A model generated the notes under the pieces. That model was given only the letters and a program-made list of their open reading frames with translations. It did not search any database and was not told the DNA's origin. The position numbers were made by a program, and so were the translations under genes. From assembly GCF_049801055.1 (NCBI RefSeq), contig NZ_JBNAGF010000007.1, positions 1-64,000 of the forward strand: a stretch of DNA of 64,000 nt. Reading direction: 5' to 3'. Below, piece after piece: positions 25,786 through 34,172 of this stretch. Position 1 is the stretch's first letter. Each line of letters opens with the position of its first letter. Origin of the DNA: JBNAGF01 sp049801055. Its GTDB lineage: Bacteria; Pseudomonadota; Alphaproteobacteria; Rhodobacterales; Rhodobacteraceae.

Positions 25786-27597
25786 ATGACAACTGGCCAT
25801 GACACCGCACCGGAATTGTCCGGCGAAAGTATTGAACGACTTAAGGAAAATATGACCAAAGTCGAGGGCCTGTCCAAGCGGCTGGTCGAGATTATGTCGC
25901 AGAAAACCTCTCATAACCCGGGTTTGAACGCACCGAATCACGAGCTTTTTGCAAAGGCAGCAACAGCCTACTGGGCCAACGCGGTCCAAAATCCGACAAA
26001 GCTGCTGGAACAGCAGATTGCATACTGGGGCGAAACGGTGATGAATTTCGCCGACGCGCAACAGGCCCTGGCAAACAGTCTCAACCAGGAAGGCGAGACA
26101 GAAGCCAAGTCGGCGGACCGTCGCTTTGCGAACCCGATGTGGGAAAACAATCCCTATTTTCGCTATATCAAGCAGCAATACATAACGAACGCCAAGGCGA
26201 TCTCTGATGCTGTGGAAAGCGCCGAAGATCTGGGTGACAAGGACAAGCAGCGTCTGAGCTACTTTGCTCAACAGATTGTCGACCTTATGGCGCCGACCAA
26301 TTTTCTGGCAACCAACCCGGATGCGTTGGAAAAGGCGATAGAGACCGAAGGGCAGTCTCTGGTCGACGGTTTGGAGAACCTTGTTTCGGACCTGGAAGCC
26401 AACAAGGGCGAGCTTGTGGTGCGTTTGACCGACGAAAGCGCCTTTGAAGTTGGTGGTAACATTGCCACCTCGCCCGGTGATGTCGTCTATCGCAATCGGA
26501 TGATGGAGCTAATTCAGTACAAGCCGGTTACCGAAAAGGTCTATGAGACACCGATCGTGTTGTTCCCGCCTTGGATCAACAAATTCTATATCCTTGACCT
26601 CAAGGCCCAGAACAGCCTGATCAAATGGGTCACCGATCAGGGATATACCCTGTTCGTGGTCAGCTGGGTCAATCCTGATGAGTCTTTCTCTGACGTCGGA
26701 ATGGAAGACTACATTCAAGACGGTTTTCTGACCGCAATCGAAGAGGCCAAAAAAATCTGCAACGTCGATCAGGTGAACGCTGTCGGCTATTGCATCGCCG
26801 GTACGACCCTCAGCCTGACCCTGTCGCTGATGAAGCAGATGGGTGACAAGTCGGTAAAGTCCGCCACGTTCTTTACCGCTCTGACCGATTTTTCCGATCA
26901 GGGTGAGTTCACACCCTTCCTGCAGGATGATTTCATCGATGCGATCGAAGAAGAAGTGAACGAACAGGGTATACTGCGTTCTTATATCATGGCGCGGACA
27001 TTCTCTTACCTGCGTTCGAACGATTTGATTTATTCGCCTGCCATTCGCAGCTATATGCTGGGCCAAACACCTCCTGCGTTCGATCTGCTCTATTGGAATG
27101 GTGACGGGGCGAACCTGCCGGCCAAGATGACAAAGCAGTATCTTCGGGGGCTGTGCCAGCGCAACGAGTTCGCCGATGGAGGCTTTGAGCTGATGGGTCA
27201 CAAGCTGCACGTTCGTGACGTAGATGTGCCGCTGATGTCTATCACCTGCGAGACGGACCACATCGCCGCTTGGAAGGACTGCTACCGCGGCGTGCAGAAC
27301 ATGGGATCCCGGTCCAAGACCTTTGTCGTGTCCGAATCCGGCCATATCGCCGGCATCGTGAATCCCCCCAGCAAGAAGAAGTACGGGCATTACACAAACC
27401 CGGACCTCAAGGCTGACGCCGATACATGGCTGAAAGAGGCGGACTTCAACGAAGGGTCGTGGTGGCCGTTCTGGGAGGCATGGCTGAAGAAGCGGTCTGG
27501 CAAGCAGATTCCGGCCCGGGATACCGGCGATTCGGATCATCCGCGCCTTGCCCCAGCACCCGGAACCTATGTTGTGGCCAAGGCGAGCGACCGGTAA
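25786..27597 (+). CDS. phaC: class I polyhydroxyalkanoate synthase PhaC, 603 aa
   Basis: Polymerises 3-hydroxyacyl-CoA, mainly 3-hydroxybutyryl-CoA, into PHA. The catalytic Cys336 is in VGYCIAGTTLSLT, the PhaC version of the lipase box. The catalytic His is in SESGHIAGIVNPPS near 526 and the Asp lies near TCETDHIAAW. FPPWINKFYILDL and LFVVSWVNPDE are family motifs. The length and the presence of a phasin, regulator and depolymerase nearby fit class I. AGGAGG is 11 bases before the ATG at 25786. PhaP follows after 138 bases. Confidence 0.97.
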   Translation: MTTGHDTAPELSGESIERLKENMTKVEGLSKRLVEIMSQKTSHNPGLNAPNHELFAKAATAYWANAVQNPTKLLEQQIAYWGETVMNFADAQQALANSLNQEGETEAKSADRRFANPMWENNPYFRYIKQQYITNAKAISDAVESAEDLGDKDKQRLSYFAQQIVDLMAPTNFLATNPDALEKAIETEGQSLVDGLENLVSDLEANKGELVVRLTDESAFEVGGNIATSPGDVVYRNRMMELIQYKPVTEKVYETPIVLFPPWINKFYILDLKAQNSLIKWVTDQGYTLFVVSWVNPDESFSDVGMEDYIQDGFLTAIEEAKKICNVDQVNAVGYCIAGTTLSLTLSLMKQMGDKSVKSATFFTALTDFSDQGEFTPFLQDDFIDAIEEEVNEQGILRSYIMARTFSYLRSNDLIYSPAIRSYMLGQTPPAFDLLYWNGDGANLPAKMTKQYLRGLCQRNEFADGGFELMGHKLHVRDVDVPLMSITCETDHIAAWKDCYRGVQNMGSRSKTFVVSESGHIAGIVNPPSKKKYGHYTNPDLKADADTWLKEADFNEGSWWPFWEAWLKKRSGKQIPARDTGDSDHPRLAPAPGTYVVAKASDR

Positions 27598-27627
27598 GTC
27601 GTTGAATTTTAATGCTTCCGAAGAAAA

Positions 27628-27672
27628 TTCTGCACCGCAGCAAGAAAAAACTTGAAATGCTGCGGTGCAGAA
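27628..27672. promoter_or_regulatory. two PhaR-type operators in a 15-bp inverted repeat upstream of phaP
   Basis: The arms TTCTGCACCGCAGCA (27628-27642) and its exact complement (27658-27672) surround an A-rich 15-base loop. Each arm contains one CTGC-N3-GCAG site (27630-27640 and 27660-27670), 30 bp apart, three helical turns. The same repeat could form a hairpin after phaC. Confidence 0.7.
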
Positions 27673-27735
27673 TACATATTCTCCTCAGTTGACGAGACGC
27701 GGGGTTGTCCCGGTCGGAAATCTGAGGAAAAGACA

Positions 27736-28179
27736 ATGGCTAAGGCACAAGACTTCACCGCTATCCTGAAAGACGCAATGGGTAGCTTCCCCGTAGACAC
27801 TTCCGCCATGGAAGATGCCTTCAAGAACACTGCGACCCTGAACGAAAAGCTTTCGGGCGTTGCTCTGGAAGCCGCTGAAAAGTCGGCCGAGATCCAGAAC
27901 AAGTGGGCCAAAGACACTCTCGCCAAGCTGGCCGACATTTCGAAAGCCAAGGCAGAGCCGGCCGATTACGCAAAAGCCGCCACCGATTTCGCTTCGGCTT
28001 CGGCTGAAGTTGCTGCCGAAAACCTGGCCGCATTCGCTGAAATCGCCAAGAAAGTTCAGATGGACACCGTTGAGCTGCTGATGGCTGCTGGCAAAGACAT
28101 CACCGAAGATGCAACTGCCGCTGTTAAAAAGGCCACCAACGACGTGACCGCCGCCGCCAAAAAGGCAGCTGCAAAGTAA
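27736..28179 (+). CDS. phaP: phasin PhaP, 147 aa
   Basis: A small amphipathic helical protein that coats PHA granules. The sequence is almost all helix (FKNTATLNEKLSGVALEAAE and similar), Ala-rich, with no cysteine, and ends in a lysine/alanine tail (AAAKKAAAK) typical of phasins. It sits between phaC and phaR, and strong PhaR-type sites lie about 65-108 bases upstream, so it is likely repressed by PhaR when no polymer is present. GAGG precedes the ATG at 27736. A strong terminator follows. Confidence 0.92.
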   Translation: MAKAQDFTAILKDAMGSFPVDTSAMEDAFKNTATLNEKLSGVALEAAEKSAEIQNKWAKDTLAKLADISKAKAEPADYAKAATDFASASAEVAAENLAAFAEIAKKVQMDTVELLMAAGKDITEDATAAVKKATNDVTAAAKKAAAK

Positions 28180-28230
28180 ATTCCGCTGAATTGCACCGTC
28201 TTCCCTCCCAATTCAGGTGCAATAGCGTTG

Positions 28231-28263
28231 AGGGCAGGTCTTCGGACCTGCCCTTTCTTGTTT
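28231..28263 (+). terminator. rho-independent terminator of phaP
   Basis: A perfect 10-bp stem AGGGCAGGTC / GACCTGCCCT with the stable loop TTCG is followed by TTCTTGTTTT on the plus strand. Confidence 0.9.
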
Positions 28264-28399
28264 TCGGGGGTGGAGAACCGGCAAGAAGGCCCCGAGAAGA
28301 GAACGGGTTTCGGAGTTGAGCCGGACGGGGCATTTTGCGAACCCGGGGCCAGAAGCAGCTGGCAACGTGCCAATTTGATTACATTGCTTTCAATTTCTT

Positions 28400-28430
28400 C
28401 TGCACTCGCATAACCTCTGCTGCATTGCAT
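28400..28430. promoter_or_regulatory. degenerate PhaR-type sites upstream of phaR
   Basis: CTGC-ACTC-GCA (28400-28410) and CTGC-ATT-GCA (28420-28429) match the PhaR pattern except for the last base of each half. They lie 20-50 bases before the phaR start and suggest autoregulation, but the match is weaker than at phaC and phaP. Confidence 0.4.
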
Positions 28431-28451
28431 CATGTCCGGGGAGGTAGAGAC

Positions 28452-29012
28452 GTGGCTGAACAAGAAAACCCGCTTCTGATCAAGCGATATGCCAGCCGAC
28501 GGCTATACAACACCGAGACCAGCGACTACGTCACGCTGGAAGATATTGCGGGGTTTATCCGCGATGGGCGCGAGGTTCAGATCGTTGATCTAAAATCCGG
28601 AGATGACCTGACCCGCCAATATCTGCTTCAGATTATTGCTGAACACGAAAGTCGTGGTGAGAATGTTCTGCCCGTCAACGTGCTGAACGATCTTGTGCGC
28701 AGCTACATGGTTCCGGGCGGCGGGATGATGCCCCAGTTTCTTCAGTCATCCTTCGATATGCTACGCGATAGCCAATCGAAGATGGTGGAAAACATGAATG
28801 CGATGAACCCGATGTCTCAGATGCCGGGCTTCGAGGCTTTGCAAGCGCAGCAACAGGCATTCCTGAAAGCTATGACCGGTGGTTTGTCCGGTAAGTGGCC
28901 GGGCGCTGGAAACGAAGACGAGAAAGTCTCGGATGATGGCGGGGACGAAGATCTGGATGCGATCAAGAAACAACTCGCCGATCTTCAGGAAAAGCTGTCC
29001 AAATTGAGCTGA
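28452..29012 (+). CDS. phaR: polyhydroxyalkanoate synthesis repressor PhaR, 186 aa
   Basis: A regulator that binds DNA upstream of phasin genes and is released by nascent PHA. The N-terminal domain has the family signature IKRYASRRLYNTETSDYVTL (about 10-29), followed by the PHB accumulation domain (LTRQYLLQIIAEHESRG near 57-73). The middle is Met/Gln-rich and the C-terminal 30 residues are acidic with a coiled-coil-like end. I chose the GTG at 28452, eight bases after GGGGAGG. The sites listed before phaC, phaP and phaR are its probable targets. Confidence 0.93.
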   Translation: MAEQENPLLIKRYASRRLYNTETSDYVTLEDIAGFIRDGREVQIVDLKSGDDLTRQYLLQIIAEHESRGENVLPVNVLNDLVRSYMVPGGGMMPQFLQSSFDMLRDSQSKMVENMNAMNPMSQMPGFEALQAQQQAFLKAMTGGLSGKWPGAGNEDEKVSDDGGDEDLDAIKKQLADLQEKLSKLS

Positions 29013-29050
29013 CTGGTCGCCGGAGGGTTGCCTTCCGGATTTCCGAACAA

Positions 29051-29084
29051 AAGCGGCGCTCAATGGGCGCCGCTTCGCTTTTCT
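29051..29084 (+). terminator. rho-independent terminator of phaR
   Basis: A perfect 9-bp stem AAGCGGCGC / GCGCCGCTT (29051-29059 and 29067-29075) is followed by CGCTTTTCTGG on the plus strand. It also ends the region facing the convergent aminotransferase. Confidence 0.8.
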
Positions 29085-29109
29085 GGTTTCGTCACCGAAG
29101 GCTTTGCGG

Positions 29110-30312
29110 TCAGGTTCCGTAGGCGCGCGCTGGGCGCGTCACTTCTTCCATTGCCGCTAAAAGAATGTCGGTGATGGTATCCAACTCTTCCCGAGTAAGT
29201 CTCACTGGGAGCCGAACGTCGCAAGCCTTCATCAACATGGCTCTTGTCTTGGGTAACTCGGGAATCTCCTGTAGAAACTGCCAGTTCCAGAAGGCCCGCG
29301 CATTGTCTTGGCTCAAGCCAAAAACCTGAACGGACACTCCCAAAGCCGCAGCGGCGGCTGCAAAGTCTCGAATCTCAGCTTCGTCCAGCCCGATCAGGTT
29401 GAACTGGATCGAGTCTGGAGCGCGTTCTTCCGACGAAAGGGGGTCGGGCACATGGAAATGGGGGGAGTTGTTCAGCCTTTCCGCGACATAGTCATGGTTG
29501 GTCCGGCCGTCGCGAACTCGCCGCACCAGTTCCGGCAATTGCGGCCGGATAACCACGGCGCTGAGGTTGCTCATGCGAAGATTGTACAGCGGCAACCGGT
29601 TCTGCCAACGCTCAAAGGCCTCAGCCAGATCCTCTGGGATTTCCCCATGTTTTTTCCAGTTGTGTTCATAGGCACCAGACATGATGACGGCGCGGGCAAC
29701 AAGATCGGCATCGTCGGTGATCAGAATGCCACCTTCACCGGCATTGATCATCTTGTAGGACTGGAAAGAAAAACAGCCGACCCGACCAATGGTTCCGATG
29801 TTGTGCCCGTTCCACGTGGTTCCCAGCGAATGGGCTGCGTCTTCGATAACCGGGATATTCCGGGCCTCGCAGAGCGACATGATTGCATCCATGTCGGACG
29901 TATGACCGCGCATATGCGAAATGATGACGGCCCGCACATCATCCAGCTTCGCTTCGAAATCCGACAGGTCGATGCGGTAGTTGTCTCCGACTTCGCAGAG
30001 CACGGGAATGCAATCGGCGTGCACCACAGAAGATGGAACCGCTGCGAAGGTAAAGCCGGGGATCAGCACGCGGGCGTCTCGCGGCAGACCCAACGCTTTG
30101 AGGGACAGGAACAGCGCGGCAGAACAGGACGAAACCGCCAATGCAAACCTGCTGCCCAGAAGTTCAGCGAATTCCCGTTCCAGCAAAGCCACCGGGGCGC
30201 CCTGCGGCGCGGTGTAACGGAACAGGTCGCCAGATTGCAGCAGTGCATCAATGGCATCGCGCGCGGCGGCGGGGATGGATTCGGCGTCGTGAACGTTAGG
30301 TGGCTGTTTCAT
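29110..30312 (-). CDS. DegT/DnrJ/EryC1-family aminotransferase, 400 aa
   Basis: A PLP-dependent aminotransferase of the sugar-aminotransferase type. The PLP lysine is Lys187 in SFQSYKMINAGEGG, ALAVSSCSAALFLSL near 58-72 binds the cofactor phosphate, and VIEDAAHSLGTTWNG near 157 holds the Asp contacting the pyridine. It is not beside sugar or capsule genes but at the end of a glutamine-synthetase-like cluster, so an amino donor role in amine or amino-acid metabolism is more likely than sugar modification. The start at 30312 has AGGA upstream. A terminator of the preceding gene lies between, so it probably has its own promoter. Confidence 0.85.
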   Translation of the reverse strand: MKQPPNVHDAESIPAAARDAIDALLQSGDLFRYTAPQGAPVALLEREFAELLGSRFALAVSSCSAALFLSLKALGLPRDARVLIPGFTFAAVPSSVVHADCIPVLCEVGDNYRIDLSDFEAKLDDVRAVIISHMRGHTSDMDAIMSLCEARNIPVIEDAAHSLGTTWNGHNIGTIGRVGCFSFQSYKMINAGEGGILITDDADLVARAVIMSGAYEHNWKKHGEIPEDLAEAFERWQNRLPLYNLRMSNLSAVVIRPQLPELVRRVRDGRTNHDYVAERLNNSPHFHVPDPLSSEERAPDSIQFNLIGLDEAEIRDFAAAAAALGVSVQVFGLSQDNARAFWNWQFLQEIPELPKTRAMLMKACDVRLPVRLTREELDTITDILLAAMEEVTRPARAYGT

Positions 30313-30489
30313 ATTTGAGATTCCTGAATCTAACCTTTCAGAAATATAAAACTACCGGGAGCGCATTCCAAGCCTGTCTTTGTGCCAAAGTCATGGTTTT
30401 GTGTCTTCAAGGCCGTTCAGAGAACGAGTTGCGCAAAGTTCCGCCGCAGTTCTGGGCCAAAAAACCGCTGGGCACACAGAACCCACCCG

Positions 30490-30526
30490 AAAAACAAGAA
30501 GGGGCCGGAAAAACCGACCCCTTCTC
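30490..30526 (-). terminator. rho-independent terminator of the glutamine-synthetase-like gene
   Basis: On the minus strand, AGAAGGGG and CCCCTTCT (plus-strand 30518-30525 and 30497-30504) pair around a GTCGG...CCGG inner stem and are followed by TGTTTTTCGG. It separates this transcript from the downstream DegT gene. Confidence 0.8.
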
Positions 30527-30555
30527 TCCGCGCAATTTGGCGGATGCCAGAAGCG

Positions 30556-31914
30556 CTAGACGTTTAACAAAAGGTGCTCGCGCTCCCACGGAGAGATAAC
30601 CTGAAGAAACTCTTCGTACTCCGTACGTTTGACGATGCCGTAGACCCGGGCAAATTCTTCACCCAGCACCTCGTGCAGAGCGGTTGCGCAGTCGAATTGA
30701 TCCAGTGCCTGGCCCAGAACACGCGGAATATCTTCTTCGCTGTCGTAGGCATCACCCTTAAACTGCTTGTCCGGCCTGCTTCCTTCGATCAGACCAAGGT
30801 ACCCACAAGCGAGGCTGGCAGCGATCCCCAGATAGGGATTGCAGTCCATTCCGGCCAGCCGGTTCTCGACCCGCCGCGCGGACGGCCCTGACAGCGGGAT
30901 ACGAATTCCGGTGGTGCGGTTGTCACGGCCCCAGCTCAGGTTGATCGGCGCAGCGTGGTCTTTGACGTAACGCCGGTAGCTGTTTACGTAAGGCGCCAGC
31001 ACCGCAATCGCCGACGGCAAGTGGTTCTGCAATCCGGCGATAAAATGGAAGAACGCATCGGTTTCACCGCCCTGCGGTCCGGAAAAGATGTTCTGCCCGG
31101 TCTCGATATCAATGATCGAATGATGGATATGCATGGCCGAACCGGGTTCATTCTCGATCGGCTTGGCCATGAAGGTTGCATAACAATCATGGCGCAGCGC
31201 GGCCTCGCGGATCAGGCGTTTGAAATAAAACACTTCGTCGGCAAGTTTGACCGGGTCGCCATGAACGAGGTTGATTTCCAGCTGACCGGCGCCCCCCTCT
31301 TGCGTGATGCCGTCGATTTCAAAGCCTTGGGCCTCGGCAAAATCGTAAATGTCGTCAATGACGGGGCCGAACTCGTCCACGGCGGTCATTGAATAGGCCT
31401 GCCGAGCAGCAGCCGGACGTCCCGACCTGCCCATCATCGGTTTGATTTCCTGCGACGGATCGATGTTGCGCGCGACAAGGTAGAATTCCATCTCCGGCGC
31501 GACAATCGGCTCCCAGCCTTTGTCCCTATATAGCTGAACCACTCTCTTCAGCACGTTTCTTGGGCTGTAGGGTACGGGTTCGCCAGAGTTGTCAAATGCG
31601 TCATGGATCACCTGCAGTGTCCAGTCGCCAGTCCAGGGCGCAGCGCTGACAGTGGACATGTCCGGCTTCAGGGTCATGTCCTTTTCGATAAAGCCCTCGT
31701 CACCGGCCGCTTCGCCCCAACCACCTGTAATTGTCTGATAAAAGATGCTGTCGGGCAGGTGAAAGAAGTCCTGCCGCGCAAACTTGCTGGCAGGGACAGC
31801 CTTTCCGCGTGCAATGCCGGGAAGGTCTGCGATAATGCATTCCACTTCGTCCAGGCGTTTACCCTTGAGGTAATCTTGTGCCGCTTCCGGCAGCGTTTTG
31901 ATCCAGTCCGACAT
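30556..31914 (-). CDS. glutamine-synthetase-like ligase (PuuA/GlnT type), 452 aa
   Basis: A member of the glutamine synthetase superfamily, joining glutamate to an amine with ATP. Metal and substrate residues are present in APEMEFYLV (about 134-142), TQEGGAGQLEINL (about 197-209), AMHIHHSI near 260 and RDNRTTGIRIP near 335. Length and absence of the C-terminal adenylylation region of GlnA suggest a gamma-glutamyl-amine ligase (PuuA-like) rather than the nitrogen-assimilation enzyme. It starts with ATG sharing one base with the GATase stop (TAATG), so the two are coupled. The amine substrate is unknown. Confidence 0.87.
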   Translation of the reverse strand: MSDWIKTLPEAAQDYLKGKRLDEVECIIADLPGIARGKAVPASKFARQDFFHLPDSIFYQTITGGWGEAAGDEGFIEKDMTLKPDMSTVSAAPWTGDWTLQVIHDAFDNSGEPVPYSPRNVLKRVVQLYRDKGWEPIVAPEMEFYLVARNIDPSQEIKPMMGRSGRPAAARQAYSMTAVDEFGPVIDDIYDFAEAQGFEIDGITQEGGAGQLEINLVHGDPVKLADEVFYFKRLIREAALRHDCYATFMAKPIENEPGSAMHIHHSIIDIETGQNIFSGPQGGETDAFFHFIAGLQNHLPSAIAVLAPYVNSYRRYVKDHAAPINLSWGRDNRTTGIRIPLSGPSARRVENRLAGMDCNPYLGIAASLACGYLGLIEGSRPDKQFKGDAYDSEEDIPRVLGQALDQFDCATALHEVLGEEFARVYGIVKRTEYEEFLQVISPWEREHLLLNV

Positions 31915-32594
31915 TACACCCGCTCCCTCTTAAAAAACTCGACCATGCGCTCGCCTACACTGGCATTGTCGGTAGGAGCGTCCAAGGTCACAGTTGCCGA
32001 ATCGAGGATTTCGTCTGGCACGACGCCCCGGCCTCGGGTTCGGATCAGATCACCAATGAAACCACCGTCATATTCAGGGTGGGGCTGAATGGTAAGGATG
32101 TGATCGTCATAGGCCAGAACAGCATTCTCGCAAAACGCGTTTCCGGCCAGAACTTCGGCGCCTTCTGGTCGTTCAACCACCTGATCCTGATGCCACGCGT
32201 TCAAAACCAAAGGCTGACCGTCCAGGTCATATTCCGTGCGACCAATAGCCCAGCCGCCACGAAACTTTTCGACTTTTCCACCCAGGGCCTGCGCGATCAG
32301 CTGGTGGCCAAAGCAGACGCCAATGAGTGGCTGCGTCTGAGCGTGTATTGCCCTTACCAGATCCTCAAGAGGCGCGATCCAGTCATGGTCTTCGTATACG
32401 CCATGGCGCGAGCCGGTAATGATCCACCCATCTGCGACCTCGGGCCCAATAGGGAATTCGCCGTCCACGACGGCAAATGTTTCATATTCAAACTGTTCCG
32501 GACCCAACAGGTCGCGGAACATCTTGTCATAGTCCCCGGTCTCTTCGATCAGGACGTCTGGCGCATGGCCGGTCAGCAGAATGCCGATTTTCAT
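31914..32594 (-). CDS. type 1 (class I) glutamine amidotransferase-like hydrolase, 226 aa
   Basis: A stand-alone class I amidotransferase domain. The nucleophile is the Cys of GVCFGHQLIAQALGG (about 93-107), and the His/Glu pair lies in TIQPHPEYDGG near 172. The GFGHQ loop is the GMP-synthase type, not the PuuD type, so it is not a typical gamma-glutamyl-GABA hydrolase. It may hydrolyse a gamma-glutamyl amide or supply ammonia to a partner. It is coupled to the downstream ligase gene. AGGTGAG precedes the ATG at 32594. A palindromic operator candidate sits just upstream. Confidence 0.85.
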   Translation of the reverse strand: MKIGILLTGHAPDVLIEETGDYDKMFRDLLGPEQFEYETFAVVDGEFPIGPEVADGWIITGSRHGVYEDHDWIAPLEDLVRAIHAQTQPLIGVCFGHQLIAQALGGKVEKFRGGWAIGRTEYDLDGQPLVLNAWHQDQVVERPEGAEVLAGNAFCENAVLAYDDHILTIQPHPEYDGGFIGDLIRTRGRGVVPDEILDSATVTLDAPTDNASVGERMVEFFKRERV

Positions 32595-32605
32595 AGCTCA
32601 CCTGG

Positions 32606-32619
32606 AATTTGATCAAATT
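32606..32619. promoter_or_regulatory. perfect 14-bp palindrome upstream of the GATase-ligase operon
   Basis: AATTTGATCAAATT is a perfect palindrome centred about 18 bases before the GATase start. Its core TTTGATCAAATTA recurs identically upstream of the second ligase gene, so both are probably bound by the same unknown regulator. Confidence 0.6.
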
Positions 32620-32658
32620 AATGCTAGCCCAGCACAGGTCGGGCGGCAAGAGGGGAGA

Positions 32659-33978
32659 TCAGACAGTTTCGAGATAAGAAAGCCAGTGGGTCTCGGGCGG
32701 TCGATTTTCAAATCCACGGATTTCCTGCCGTTTGGTCATGGCCAGCAACGAGATCAGTTGCGGCGGCAGGATCCGCGCCATGAGCGGGCTGTCTTCAAGT
32801 GCCGATACGGCGGCCGGCCAATCAGGAGCAAGTTGCGGCAGATCCTGAATCGCATAGGCGTTTCCGGTAATCGGAGCAGGCGGCAGCAGGGAGTCCTCAA
32901 TACCGACCAGAGCGGCTCCGAGAACGGCCGCCAGCATGAGGTATGGATTGATGTCGCCTCCGGCCACGCGATGTTCGATCCGGCGGGCGAAAGCAGGTCC
33001 ACCGGGTATGCGAATTGCGGCAGTCCGGTTTTCATAGGCCCAGCTTGCGCCGGTCGGCGCATGAGCCCCCGGCACCAGCCGGGTATAGGAGTTCCCGTGC
33101 GGGGCAAATATCAAGGTGCTTGAAGGCATCGCTGCGAGGCACCCGGCTACGGCATTGCGTAAGGTTTCTGTTCCTTCCGGTCCACCGTCGTCAAAAATGT
33201 TGTTGCCGTCCTGATCTAGAACCGAAAAGTGCACATGCAGCCCGTTTCCTGCATCCTCCGCATAGGGTTTGGCCATAAACGTCGCGGCAAATCCATGCCG
33301 CCGGGCCAAGCCCCGAACCAGCGCTTTGAATAGCCACGTGTCGTCGGCAGCGCGCAGGGCGTTTTGATGGTTCAAGTTGATTTCGAACTGGCCGATCCCA
33401 CTCTCCGAGATCGCGGTCTGGGCTGGAATGCCCATGTCCTTGCAGCCTTCATACAACTCAGTGAAGAAGGTATCGAAAGCATCCATTTCGGCAACGGACA
33501 GGATGGCTTCGTCGGTCAATTTGCGACCCGTGACCGGGTTCAGAGGCGGGCGAGGCGCGTCGCCTGAGGCATCCACCAGAGTGAATTCAAGCTCGGTCGC
33601 GGCCAGAACTGTCCAACCCCGCGCCGAGTAGCGATCCAAAACAGAACAAAGCGCATGGCGGGGATCGCCGGCAAATGGCGTTCCGTCATCATTATAGAGG
33701 CTCATGGGAACGAGGGCGGTTGGCGCGGTTGTCCAAGGTACCGGAACCGGGCCGCGATCGGTTGGACGCAACACGCCATCGGCGTCACCGCTTTCAAAGA
33801 CCAGCGGGCTGTTTTCGATATCTGCGCCCCACAGATCGACATTGAGCGCCGACAACGGCATCCGTACCGCGCCATTGTCGAGCTTGCCGGCGTAAGACGC
33901 AGGCACGCGTTTGCCGCGCATCTGTCCGTTCAGATCGCAAGCCGCGACGCGGAAGGTGTGCAATTCTGTCAGGTCCAT
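32659..33978 (-). CDS. second glutamine-synthetase-like ligase, 439 aa
   Basis: Also in the glutamine synthetase superfamily, but clearly different from the gene at 30556-31914. LAATELEFTLVD near 119, SESGIGQFEINLNH near 188, GLHVHFSVLD near 247 and YENRTAAIRIP near 315 hold the active-site Glu, His and Arg positions. It lacks the adenylylation loop. The start at 33978 has CGGAGAA six bases before it. It lies 65 bases downstream of the permease genes' direction on the same strand and precedes the GATase-ligase pair, so it may supply or use the same gamma-glutamyl product. Substrate unknown. Confidence 0.86.
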   Translation of the reverse strand: MDLTELHTFRVAACDLNGQMRGKRVPASYAGKLDNGAVRMPLSALNVDLWGADIENSPLVFESGDADGVLRPTDRGPVPVPWTTAPTALVPMSLYNDDGTPFAGDPRHALCSVLDRYSARGWTVLAATELEFTLVDASGDAPRPPLNPVTGRKLTDEAILSVAEMDAFDTFFTELYEGCKDMGIPAQTAISESGIGQFEINLNHQNALRAADDTWLFKALVRGLARRHGFAATFMAKPYAEDAGNGLHVHFSVLDQDGNNIFDDGGPEGTETLRNAVAGCLAAMPSSTLIFAPHGNSYTRLVPGAHAPTGASWAYENRTAAIRIPGGPAFARRIEHRVAGGDINPYLMLAAVLGAALVGIEDSLLPPAPITGNAYAIQDLPQLAPDWPAAVSALEDSPLMARILPPQLISLLAMTKRQEIRGFENRPPETHWLSYLETV

Positions 33979-34042
33979 GGTGTTCTCCGGGTTGGGCCTG
34001 AAAATGAGCAATACAGGAGAGACGGATGCATTGCCAAGAATT

Positions 34043-34055
34043 TTTGATCAAATTA
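34043..34055. promoter_or_regulatory. TTTGATCAAATTA site upstream of the second ligase
   Basis: The 13-base sequence TTTGATCAAATTA is identical to the core of the site at 32608-32620 and contains the palindrome TTTGATCAAA. It lies about 70 bases before the start at 33978. Confidence 0.55.
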
Positions 34056-34172
34056 TTCGAGCTGCCAGAACTGTACTTCGGCATTGCCCGTCCGGCAGAA
34101 TGCGTCTCTCCGCCGTCCAGCGGGGCAACGATTGCCCGGCACTTCGCCCTAGGGTTTGCAGATTTTGGAACT

